The notes under the pieces are model-generated. The model was not told where the DNA came from, did not search any database, and saw nothing but the letters and a program-made list of their open reading frames with translations. DNA of 41,611 bases from Acidithrix ferrooxidans (lineage in GTDB: Bacteria > Actinomycetota > Acidimicrobiia > Acidimicrobiales > Acidimicrobiaceae). A program made the position numbers and the translations under genes. Positions 33,601 to 41,611 of the stretch are shown in pieces (the stretch's first letter is position 1; each line of letters starts with the position of its first letter). The stretch covers positions 1-41,611 of the forward strand of contig NZ_JXYS01000022.1 of NCBI RefSeq assembly GCF_000949295.1. Reading direction: 5' to 3'.

Positions 33601-36444
33601 TTGGGTTTACCAACTGTGGCAAATGAGCTAGTAGTAAAAGGTGCAAGAGTACACAACCTCAAAGAGGTTGACCTGTCGATACCACGAAATAAGCTAGTAG
33701 TCTTCACTGGACTATCCGGGTCAGGCAAGTCGAGTTTAGCCTTTGACACAATCTTTGCGGAGGGCCAACGAAGGTATCTAGAATCCCTATCCTCTTATGC
33801 ACGTCAATTCCTCGGCCAATTGGACAAACCTGATGTAGACCAGATTGATGGCCTTTCTCCAGCAATCTCCATTGACCAAAAGTCAGCACCGCGAAATCCA
33901 CGGTCGACCGTTGGAACTGTAACCGAGATCAACGACTACCTACGTCTCCTGTTTGCACGAGTAGGCATCCAGCACTGCCACAAATGCGGCCAAAGGGTTG
34001 AACGCCAAACACCTCAGCAGATTGTGGATCAACTAATGAAGATCCCAGATGGTACTCGTTTTATGGTTATGGCGCCAATTGTTGAGGGGAGAAAGGGAGA
34101 ATACTCTGCCCTTATCAAAGAGATTGCACGAAAGGGCTACTCTAGGGCGCGCATCGATAACGAAATCGTGGAGATACAAGGCGATAGCCACATTGACTTG
34201 GCACGCTATGAAAGCCACAGCATTGACGTAATCGTAGATCGCCTCAGTCGCCGAGACGGAATTCAACCACGACTAACCGATTCGGTTGAGACCGCTCTCG
34301 AACTTGGCACCAGACGTCTCAAAGTCCTCGTATTAACGGACGAATCAAACGCGAACTCTGAGCATGAACTTGTATTTTCAGAGCTTTTAGCGTGCGCAGA
34401 CTGCGGTATCAGCTTCTCGGAATTAGCGCCAAGAAACTTCTCATTCAACTCTCCTTATGGCGCCTGCGAGGCCTGTTCGGGCATCGGAACGATGATAGAG
34501 GTAGACCCAGAACGAATCGTTCCAGACCAAACGCTGTCGCTATATCAAGGCGCAGTGGCGCCATGGTCTCATATGCGCAGCGACTTCTACCTTAGTGGCC
34601 TCGAAGCTCTAGCAAAGAAGATGGACTTTGACCTAACCACGCCTTGGTCCGACCTCCCCAAAGAGGTAAAAGACGAGATTCTCCATGGGAGGGGCGGACT
34701 CAAACTAAAGGTGAAACTCGGCTCGAGATATAACAAAGGTGAGATCAACCTAAAGTGGGAAGGTGTCATTCCGTGGCTTCGTCGCCGCTTCGAAACTGCA
34801 TCCTCTGAAGGAGCAAAAGAACAGATAAAGGCTTACATGAGTGATGTGGCCTGCGAGTCATGTCACGGAGCACGTCTCAAACCCGAGTCCCTTGCGGTTT
34901 CAGTCGAGTCGCACTCAATTTCATACCTCTCTTCGCTTTCAATTGCCCGTAGCCTCGAGGTGATCGACTCCTTTCATTTTGATGAGCGACGTGCCATAAT
35001 AACTACACCGATTCTAAGGGAGGTGCGAGCTCGCCTTAAATTCTTAATGGATGTCGGCCTTGAATATCTAACCTTAGATCGAGGTGCAAATACCCTAAGC
35101 GGCGGCGAGGCCCAGCGAATTCGCTTAGCTTCTCAGATTGGATCGGGTCTAACCGGCGTACTATATGTCTTAGACGAACCATCGATTGGACTTCACCAAC
35201 GCGACAACCATCGCCTTATTCAGACTCTAGAAAAGCTCAGAGACCTAGACAACTCTGTAATAGTTGTAGAACACGACGAAGACACCATTAGAGCTGCTGA
35301 CTATGTGGTAGATATAGGTCCAGGGGCTGGAGAGAACGGAGGACGCGTCGTAGCAACCGGAAGCGTCCACGATATTATCAACTCCTCCGAGTCTGTAACT
35401 GGTGACTACTTGGCCAAGCGAAGAAGTGTCGAATTCCCGGCCTATCCGAGACCGCGCTCCGACAAAAGGATTGAGATTATCGGTGCAGCCGCAAACAACC
35501 TAAAGGGAATAGACGTCGAGATACCACTTGGTTGCTTCGTAGCAGTAACTGGTGTTTCGGGCTCTGGCAAATCAACCCTGGTCAACGATATCCTGCGAAA
35601 CGCGCTGATGCTGAAGATCTATAAGTCTAAAGTTGTCCCAGCAAGACATCGCGAGATACGAGGACTTGAGAATATAGACAAGATCGTAGACATCGATCAG
35701 TCGCCTATTGGACGCACTCCACGGTCAAATCCTGCTACATATACCGGGGTCTTCGACAAGATACGTGCCCTCTTTGCAGGTACTCCAGAATCAAGAGTTA
35801 GAGGCTACGAGCAAGGACGATTTTCATTCAATATTCGAGGCGGCCGTTGCGAGTCCTGTTCTGGCGATGGGACGATTCGTATCGAGATGAACTTTCTCCC
35901 GGACGTCTATGTCCCCTGTGAGCAGTGCAAAGGGACCCGTTACAACCGCGATACCTTAGAGATCCTCTATAAAGGAAAATCCATCGCTGAAGTCCTTGAC
36001 CTTCCAATTGAAGAAGCCCTCTTCTTCTTCAAAAGCCTGCCGTCCATCGAACGCCACTTACGAACCCTTTCCGAAGTCGGTTTGGGTTATGTTCGTCTTG
36101 GCCAGCCCGCTACAACTCTTAGCGGCGGTGAAGCACAGCGCGTGAAATTGGCCACCGAATTAGCCAAACGCCCAACCGGTCACACCTTTTATATTCTAGA
36201 TGAGCCCACTACGGGGCTGCACTTTGAAGACGTAAGGCGTCTTCTGGTTGTTCTCCAACGTCTTGTCGACAATGGCAATACCGTATTAGTAATTGAGCAC
36301 AATCTCGACGTGATCAAATGTTCCGACTGGATAATTGACCTTGGCCCCGATGGTGGCGACAAAGGCGGATCAGTAGTCGGCTGCGGCACGCCACAAGAGA
36401 TCGCTAAGTTGCCCCAAAGTCATACCGGTCGATTTCTGGTTTAA
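33601..36444 (+). CDS. uvrA: Excinuclease ABC subunit A
   Basis: This 947-residue ATPase finds DNA lesions and loads UvrB. It has two ABC modules. The first has Walker [13 protein letters not shown], signature [20 protein letters not shown] and Walker [17 protein letters not shown]; the second has [32 protein letters not shown] and [14 protein letters not shown]. Cysteine zinc sites are visible at [27 protein letters not shown] and [17 protein letters not shown]. The start is TTG at 33601 with a weak purine stretch; GTG at 33616 is possible and would remove five residues. It is transcribed away from uvrC. Confidence 0.97.
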   Translation: MGLPTVANELVVKGARVHNLKEVDLSIPRNKLVVFTGLSGSGKSSLAFDTIFAEGQRRYLESLSSYARQFLGQLDKPDVDQIDGLSPAISIDQKSAPRNPRSTVGTVTEINDYLRLLFARVGIQHCHKCGQRVERQTPQQIVDQLMKIPDGTRFMVMAPIVEGRKGEYSALIKEIARKGYSRARIDNEIVEIQGDSHIDLARYESHSIDVIVDRLSRRDGIQPRLTDSVETALELGTRRLKVLVLTDESNANSEHELVFSELLACADCGISFSELAPRNFSFNSPYGACEACSGIGTMIEVDPERIVPDQTLSLYQGAVAPWSHMRSDFYLSGLEALAKKMDFDLTTPWSDLPKEVKDEILHGRGGLKLKVKLGSRYNKGEINLKWEGVIPWLRRRFETASSEGAKEQIKAYMSDVACESCHGARLKPESLAVSVESHSISYLSSLSIARSLEVIDSFHFDERRAIITTPILREVRARLKFLMDVGLEYLTLDRGANTLSGGEAQRIRLASQIGSGLTGVLYVLDEPSIGLHQRDNHRLIQTLEKLRDLDNSVIVVEHDEDTIRAADYVVDIGPGAGENGGRVVATGSVHDIINSSESVTGDYLAKRRSVEFPAYPRPRSDKRIEIIGAAANNLKGIDVEIPLGCFVAVTGVSGSGKSTLVNDILRNALMLKIYKSKVVPARHREIRGLENIDKIVDIDQSPIGRTPRSNPATYTGVFDKIRALFAGTPESRVRGYEQGRFSFNIRGGRCESCSGDGTIRIEMNFLPDVYVPCEQCKGTRYNRDTLEILYKGKSIAEVLDLPIEEALFFFKSLPSIERHLRTLSEVGLGYVRLGQPATTLSGGEAQRVKLATELAKRPTGHTFYILDEPTTGLHFEDVRRLLVVLQRLVDNGNTVLVIEHNLDVIKCSDWIIDLGPDGGDKGGSVVGCGTPQEIAKLPQSHTGRFLV

Positions 36445-36597
36445 GGTCAGCGCCAATAGCCACAATGCGGTTCAATCAATAACCAAATGTCCGTCAAAAA
36501 ACACCGCGGCATCTATAGGGTCGCGCCCGGATTGGAAGTCAAGTGCACAAGATGAAGCAAACCCAATCGCCAGAACGAAGAAGGAGAGTTAGACGAG

Positions 36598-37830
36598 GTG
36601 GCAAATCTATTCGTAGACCTCAGTCCATTACGCGACAGTAAGAATTTTCGCCTTCTCTTTATCGGTCAACTCATCTCCGGCCTGGGCGACCAGATCACGA
36701 TCGTTGCTATCTCATATGAGATCTACAGATTGACCCACTCGTCGCTTCTAGTTGGCTTGGTAAGCCTCGTTCAGCTAATTCCCCTTCTTTTGGCCTCTCT
36801 TGGAGGAGGGCCGATCATCGATAGGACAGATCGCAGGCGACTACTCATTTGGGGCTTCGGCGCGTCTACCTTAGCCGGGGTTGTGCTCTATCTAGATGTG
36901 ATTCCTTCACACCCGTCAATTTGGCCCATCTTTGCCCTGAGCGCCTTTAGCGCTGGTGTATCAGGAATCGTCAAACCCGCACAGAGCGCAGTAATTCCAC
37001 AAATGGTCGCCAGGGATAAGGTCACTGCAGCCATAGCCATCCGTCAGATGATGTTCCAAATTGGATTAGTCGTTGGTCCGGCAGTTGCTGGCATACTCAT
37101 CGCGCATTTCGCCGTAGCAACCGCCCTGGGCATCGATGCCCTGACCTATTTAGTCGGAGCAATAGCGTGCTTTTTTCTACCCCCATTGCATCCCGTCGAA
37201 AAAAGTAAGAGCAGAGGATTAAAGTCAATCAAAGAAGGGTTTAGCGAAGTTGCATCAAGCCAAATTCTAAAAGGAATCTTCCTAATTGACCTGGTAGCCA
37301 TGGTCTTTGGGATGCCCCGAGCCCTCTTTCCTGCATTGGCTTTAACACACTTTCATGACGGGGCAAGCGGACTTGGGTACCTCTATAGCGCCTTAGGAGT
37401 TGGTGCCTCAATCGGAGCGGTTACCTCGGGATGGGTCACAAACATCAAACGACAGGGATTAGGAATAATACTTTCCGTCCTATCATGGGGAACTGCAATA
37501 ATTGTCTTTGGAGCTATCAACTCAATCTCTCTTGCACTTTTACTTCTGGCGGTGGCTGGATATGTAGATCTGGTCTCGTCAGTTCTAAGAAATGCAATCC
37601 TACAGAGGATCGCGCCTCCGGAGATGAGGGGTCGACTGTTCTCAATACAAATCTCAGTGGTGACTGGTGGCCCTCGCCTTGGCGACCTAGAGTCCGGCGG
37701 CGCTAGTGCGCTCCTTGGAACCACGTTGGCCGTAATTACTGGTGGGGTCGCCTGCGTCGCTGGTTCCTTGGCGATCTGGAAGTTACTTCCAAAGTTTTCA
37801 AGGTATTCGGCAGGCGAAAAAGCACCATAA
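36598..37830 (+). CDS. MFS exporter, EntS-like
   Basis: This 410-residue protein has about 12 membrane helices with the MFS loop motif GGGPIIDRTDRRRLL after helix 2. Features such as SLLVGLVSLVQLIPLLLASL, VVGPAVAGILIAHF, PEMRGRLFSIQI and VTGGPRLGDLESGG are typical of the enterobactin-exporter-like branch, so export of a siderophore or drug is plausible, but no siderophore genes are nearby. The start is GTG with GAAGGAGAG about 10 bases upstream. It follows uvrA by 153 bases on the same strand. Confidence 0.87.
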   Translation: MANLFVDLSPLRDSKNFRLLFIGQLISGLGDQITIVAISYEIYRLTHSSLLVGLVSLVQLIPLLLASLGGGPIIDRTDRRRLLIWGFGASTLAGVVLYLDVIPSHPSIWPIFALSAFSAGVSGIVKPAQSAVIPQMVARDKVTAAIAIRQMMFQIGLVVGPAVAGILIAHFAVATALGIDALTYLVGAIACFFLPPLHPVEKSKSRGLKSIKEGFSEVASSQILKGIFLIDLVAMVFGMPRALFPALALTHFHDGASGLGYLYSALGVGASIGAVTSGWVTNIKRQGLGIILSVLSWGTAIIVFGAINSISLALLLLAVAGYVDLVSSVLRNAILQRIAPPEMRGRLFSIQISVVTGGPRLGDLESGGASALLGTTLAVITGGVACVAGSLAIWKLLPKFSRYSAGEKAP

Positions 37831-38082
37831 ATATGTAGAACACTTCAACTATCGGAAAGTAAAATTGGAAATAATTACAACCCATGTGCGCCTTCCACGA
37901 TGGCTTGTTTGAACAAAAACTAAATTATTTAATCACATCCGGTTGGTTCGAATTACACTTAGTTATTCGACTTGAGATTCATCGCCATCGATTTCCTAAC
38001 AAAATTGGACGCTTCGAAAGATATCCTTGCGATTCAAGGTGAAAAAATAGCCTTCGAGCCAAGGCAATGACCTAGGAAAATC

Positions 38083-39459
38083 TTGGAACAAAAGAACATA
38101 AACAAGAGGCTGCTAAAGGTCTCCCTAATAACTATGATAACCGCGGTTGCATTCGAGAACCTCGCAGCTACTGCAGACCTTGGAGCCATTGGGGTACACT
38201 TTCATACCACAAAGTCACTCGCTCTCATTCTTAGTTTTTTTCTTGTTGCCGAGATAGTTGGGGTTGTCGCTCTATCGGAGCTTTCCAAAGTCCGCGGTCC
38301 AAAACTTGCAGTGCTTGTCGGAAGCACACTATTTCAGGTAGGGATAGTACTGGTCTCGCTCAGCCCCAACATTACCTTCCTAATCTTGATGCGAGGCATC
38401 CAGGGCCTTGGAGGGGGCGCCTTCGGATCGGTTGGTTATGTAATCATCAATGATTACTTCGATACAACCGAAAGACCAAAGATCTTCTTTGCCTTCTCAC
38501 TAGCATGGGTTGTCCCGTCATTGATATCACCTGGAATCTCTGGATACCTAGCACAAAACTTTGGATGGCAATTTCCATTCCTAGTAGTACTCCCGATCTC
38601 TCTGATAGCGACCTTGGTCCTAGCCCTAGCGCTACCTAAAAGGTCGAAGATAAAGCCTCGAGTACTCGAGTCCAATCCTCTCCTACGAATCGTCTATGCC
38701 ACAATTTTCGCCGCATCGATCCTTGCGATCCTCCTAGCGCTGGACTCTATTCCACGTATCACACCACTCTTGATAATCATCCCGGGCATCGTCTTCGCTG
38801 GCATCGCTGGAAAACGCCTCCTTCCAAAAGTTGCGTTCTCGCAATTCCCAGCCCTTCGAAGGATCATTCTGCTGCGGGTTCTGACAAACTTCGCCTTCTT
38901 TGGAATCGACGGCTTCTTACCCCTTGCCCTCTTTAGGGATAGAGGATACAGCCTGGCGTTAGCCGGATCAACTTTGACCCTAGCAAGCTTGAGTTGGAGC
39001 GCCGGCTCCTATTTACATTCACGATTCACCAAGCCCAACCATCGAGGAACGCTCTTTCGGCGCGGAATCGCAATAGCTCTAATAGGGGTAGCAATGACAG
39101 GGATATCCCTCTATTTTCAAGGTATTGGATCATGGTTCATCCTGGCAGGGTGGACGATTGCTGGCCTTGGGATGGGCATCTCCTACGTCTCGCTCTCTGT
39201 CGCCTTACTTGATGTCGCACCTAGAGACCACTTAGATGAATCGAGCTCCGCACTCGCCTTAGCTGACACGACTGGTGTTTCGGTTGGAACTGGCGTCGCA
39301 GGAGGACTTATCGCGACCGCATTGGCCATTCATGGCTCCAGGTCTATATCGCACGGACTCGCCTTTGATGCGATTGCGTGCCTTCTAATCTTCGTCATCT
39401 CCTTATCGATCGGAAAGAGCATCGACCACAGCGCCAGTCAACCTACATCATTAGCCTAA
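38083..39459 (+). CDS. MFS transporter, drug-exporter-like
   Basis: This 458-residue protein has about 12-14 membrane helices and the MFS motif ILMRGIQGLGGGAFGSVGYV, typical of the multidrug DHA branch, followed by WVVPSLISPGISGYLAQNFG, then WQFPFLVVLPISL. The second half ends with LADTTGVSVGTGVAGGL. It likely exports a small molecule using the proton gradient; the substrate is unknown. The start is TTG with AGGAAAA five bases upstream. It is separated from the previous MFS gene by 252 bases, so it need not be in the same transcript. Confidence 0.85.
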   Translation: MEQKNINKRLLKVSLITMITAVAFENLAATADLGAIGVHFHTTKSLALILSFFLVAEIVGVVALSELSKVRGPKLAVLVGSTLFQVGIVLVSLSPNITFLILMRGIQGLGGGAFGSVGYVIINDYFDTTERPKIFFAFSLAWVVPSLISPGISGYLAQNFGWQFPFLVVLPISLIATLVLALALPKRSKIKPRVLESNPLLRIVYATIFAASILAILLALDSIPRITPLLIIIPGIVFAGIAGKRLLPKVAFSQFPALRRIILLRVLTNFAFFGIDGFLPLALFRDRGYSLALAGSTLTLASLSWSAGSYLHSRFTKPNHRGTLFRRGIAIALIGVAMTGISLYFQGIGSWFILAGWTIAGLGMGISYVSLSVALLDVAPRDHLDESSSALALADTTGVSVGTGVAGGLIATALAIHGSRSISHGLAFDAIACLLIFVISLSIGKSIDHSASQPTSLA

Positions 39460-39477
39460 GCTACCCCCATCCAGAAT

Positions 39478-39516
39478 CAAGGTGAGGGCAACCTTGGATT
39501 TGCCAAATAAGCAAAT
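39478..39516. terminator. Two adjacent hairpins after the MFS gene
   Basis: CAAGGT-N7-ACCTTG (39478-39496) and ATTTGC-N7-GCAAAT (39498-39516) follow the stop codon by about 20 bases. Neither is followed by a clear T-run, so termination here is plausible rather than shown. Confidence 0.35.
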
Positions 39517-39679
39517 GGCTCATCTCTTCAAGGTCGACAATAGAGGAAAAATTGCTCCCAATTTAGAGCCAACCACCACACATCCACCTAGGTTCAGCTC
39601 AGAGAATTATGGGAGCTGCTTTCCAACTATGTCGCTAACCTTGTCCTTGGACTAATCTTGGGTATAAAATTGAAATTGC

Positions 39680-40000
39680 GTGAATCCTAATTACCAACCA
39701 AACCAGATTGCAATCACCGAATATAAAGATGGGATCAGGGTTCCTTTTTATATCTCGACTCGAAAATCAAGAACTGAGATCACAGGCATACGAGAAACAG
39801 CAATCGCGATATCGCTCACATCACCAGCCGTTGAGGATCGCGCAAATCAAGAACTGGTAACATTTCTCGCCAAGGCACTTTCAACTCAAAAATCTCTTGT
39901 AAATATTGTGATGGGTGCTCATAATCGAAATAAAGTGATCGAGATCACCTCTATGTCACAATTCGAGCTTCTAACGAAGCTGGGGTTAGCCAACAATTAG
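39680..40000 (+). CDS. DUF167 (YggU-like) family protein
   Basis: This 106-residue protein has the DUF167 outline: a beta start IRVPFYISTRKSRTEITGI, then IAISLTSPAVEDRANQELV, then TFLAKALSTQKSLVNIVMGA, then HNRNKVIEI. The family is small and soluble and has no established function. It starts with GTG. It stands alone between the MFS gene and the insertion sequence. Confidence 0.82.
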   Translation: MNPNYQPNQIAITEYKDGIRVPFYISTRKSRTEITGIRETAIAISLTSPAVEDRANQELVTFLAKALSTQKSLVNIVMGAHNRNKVIEITSMSQFELLTKLGLANN

Positions 40001-40323
40001 ATCTTGTCACACCCCAAAAAGATGACTACCGATAAATATCACCACCAATTTTAATTTAGAATCTCTCACCCTTTGATGGGTCCTGAGCTTCGTAGCTACA
40101 CATTCATATAGTTAGGCATAGCGGTCTATCCTGGATCTTCGGAAATAAGCGGTATTCCGGTACCAAGATCGACCAGGAATCGGCAAGTTATTGAGCGTTC
40201 TGAGGTGATTGGCCAGATTGAAGCCGTCATTCGGAGAGGTCTAGGCTACACAACCCGTGAACGGGTAAGAGGGGCCAAGGGGGTTCTCCCTGGTGTCTTA
40301 CTTATTGGGTTGGTTGGTTCCTG
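40001..40323. other. Region containing the 3' border of the ISL3 element
   Basis: There is no gene here. The element should end in this stretch, because the DNA becomes visibly richer in G and C toward 40200-40323, but I could not match a terminal repeat since the other end is outside. GGTA-TTCCGG-TACC near 40150 is a small palindrome. Confidence 0.45.
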
Positions 40324-41601
40324 TTACGAACCAAGTGCGCTAGAGATCTGCGTTGTCACCGGGGTAACAGTAGCTAGTAGTGACCAGTCAGGCTTACCAG
40401 CCGCCAAGAGCGCTCTGATTCTAAAGTTCGCAAAGTTCGTCATCCCAAAGGCGATGCGCTTAATCCGCTTAATGAGGTTGTTCATCGACTCTGTCGGTCC
40501 ATTGGTCACGAAGGACGTGTGCCAGGCCAGGATCTCATCATGCCAGCTTTTCAAGGTTCTCCCAAGTAGTTGGACCTCGGGGGGTCGTTGGTTGTCGGTG
40601 AAGTCACTGATAAGAGCATCGAGGTGGTCACTAGCGAGTTTTGGGTCACGATAGGTATAGAGCTCTCGTAAGGACTCCTTGGCTCTCCATGCGGTAGCTA
40701 CCTCGTTGTCTGGGTCACCTAGTTCAAGTAGGTGAGTAAGTTTGGCGTTGGCACCCTCGGTGAGTCTCTCCTTGGCCATAGTCAGGAGTCGCCGGATGCG
40801 ATAGAGGGGATCCCCACCCCTGCCTCTGTGACCAAGGATGTTCTGTTGTACCCTTCTTCTCACCTCATCAAGGCGAGTGTTGGCCAGCTTTATCAGGTGG
40901 AATGGATCGGCTACCATGGTAGCGTTTGGTAACGCCTCTCGAAAGACCGCCCGGTAAGAACCAGCTAGATCAAGAGTTCCCCACTTGATATCATCACGCC
41001 ACTCCTTGGACTGACTGGCTATCCACTTCTTTGGCTCCTTTCCCTCTCTACCAGGCACGACATCAAGAAGGGTTGGACTCGTAACGTCCACGATTGAGGT
41101 AGACCACTTCTGGGTCCGATAGCGACCCTCGCGACAAAACAAGGTCTCATCTAATCCGAGTGCACGAACCTTACCAAAGCGACTTGGATCCTCTACGAGG
41201 GGAGTCCCATAGGCAATGACAGCGTCATTGATCGTGTGCCAATCACAATCGAGCTCTCTGGCTACCGATGACACCGATCGACCATCTCTACCAACCACTC
41301 GGGTTGCGAATCTAGCTGCCCTATCGGTGAGCTTGAGTCTTGGAGCTGCGATCCTAGTGTCCACGTCACTCCACGACGGGGCGGAACAGTTCCCATCCTT
41401 GCACTCCCACCTGCGTTTGTGCCAGATGAGTCTGACGGCACGGCCAAAGCTTTGTAGATCAATCAGCTCTACTAGTGAGCCTCCCTTGGAATAACTCATC
41501 CCATTACATACTGGGCATTTTGGTCGTTCGCCTCGACACTCGATATGGACCCGAAGGGGTGTCTTTGAACCTTGGTCACCCAGATCCTCGATGCCAATCA
41601 A
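40324..41601 (-). CDS. ISL3-family transposase (5' end at or beyond the window edge)
   Basis: This protein of at least 425 residues has an N-terminal zinc ribbon (RPKCPVCNG and CKDGNCSAP), an HTH part (SVSSVARELDCDWHTINDAV), and the DDE core with LGLDETLF, DLAGSYRAVF, MVADPFHLIKLAN and the typical closing TNGPTESMNNLIKRIKRIAF, then GMTNFANFRIR. These are the marks of the ISL3 family. The visible start is TTG at 41601, but the frame stays open to the window edge and family members usually begin a few residues earlier, so the true start may be outside. No frameshift or stop breaks the gene. Its codons are more GC-rich than those of its neighbours, as expected for a mobile element. Confidence 0.93.
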   Translation of the reverse strand: MIGIEDLGDQGSKTPLRVHIECRGERPKCPVCNGMSYSKGGSLVELIDLQSFGRAVRLIWHKRRWECKDGNCSAPSWSDVDTRIAAPRLKLTDRAARFATRVVGRDGRSVSSVARELDCDWHTINDAVIAYGTPLVEDPSRFGKVRALGLDETLFCREGRYRTQKWSTSIVDVTSPTLLDVVPGREGKEPKKWIASQSKEWRDDIKWGTLDLAGSYRAVFREALPNATMVADPFHLIKLANTRLDEVRRRVQQNILGHRGRGGDPLYRIRRLLTMAKERLTEGANAKLTHLLELGDPDNEVATAWRAKESLRELYTYRDPKLASDHLDALISDFTDNQRPPEVQLLGRTLKSWHDEILAWHTSFVTNGPTESMNNLIKRIKRIAFGMTNFANFRIRALLAAGKPDWSLLATVTPVTTQISSALGS

Positions 41602-41611
41602 ATTGACATCC

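Noticed and set aside
40205-40654. Open frame of 149 codons antisense to the ISL3 transposase
   Set aside because: The transposase frame on the opposite strand has clear family motifs; the antisense frame arises from its codon pattern.

Overview
The window looks like a chromosomal segment of a moderately AT-rich actinobacterium. The grounds are the order rapZ-yvcK ... gap-pgk-tpiA-secG on one strand, the neighbouring uvrC/uvrA, the frequent GTG and TTG starts, and an actinobacterial-style mercury regulator and NuoF-like/ferric-reductase operon. A member of the Acidimicrobiia (acidophilic iron-metabolising bacteria) would fit the redox and mercury genes, but that placement is inference. Coding density is low: a dozen gene-free gaps of about 320-1660 bases separate the genes.

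Left edge (1-3671): an IS3-family element (OrfA, then OrfB in the -1 frame behind an A8G slippery run) enters from outside the window. It has apparently cut an IS1634-type transposase gene. Beyond it lies a long gene-free tract with a dense G-run cluster and a chain of interleaved inverted repeats.

3672-9146: an MFS transporter, then a tightly overlapping five-gene minus-strand operon. In transcription order it encodes a small anchored Ser/Ala/Pro-rich protein, an ApbE flavin transferase, a ferric-reductase-like heme membrane protein, a NuoF-like NAD(P)H/FMN/FeS protein and a [3Fe-4S] ferredoxin. Together these look like a module that passes electrons from cytosolic NAD(P)H through membrane hemes to the outside.

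10021-18754: a tRNA-Leu(GAG); a 1340-residue cyclic-di-GMP enzyme with PAS, GGDEF, globin-like, GAF and EAL domains; and a divergent mercury pair, a CmtR-like ArsR repressor and MerA, sharing one palindromic operator.

19120-23327: a PhnB-like protein with a doubtful start, a solitary DNA methyltransferase preceded by a 10-bp inverted repeat, and an orphan peptide-type solute-binding lipoprotein.

23407-29413: secG, tpiA, pgk, gap, yvcK and rapZ on the minus strand. The usual whiA gene between yvcK and gap is not present.

30103-40000: a methyltransferase, uvrC divergent from uvrA, two MFS exporters and a DUF167 protein. The right edge (40324-41611) is an ISL3-family transposase running out of the window.
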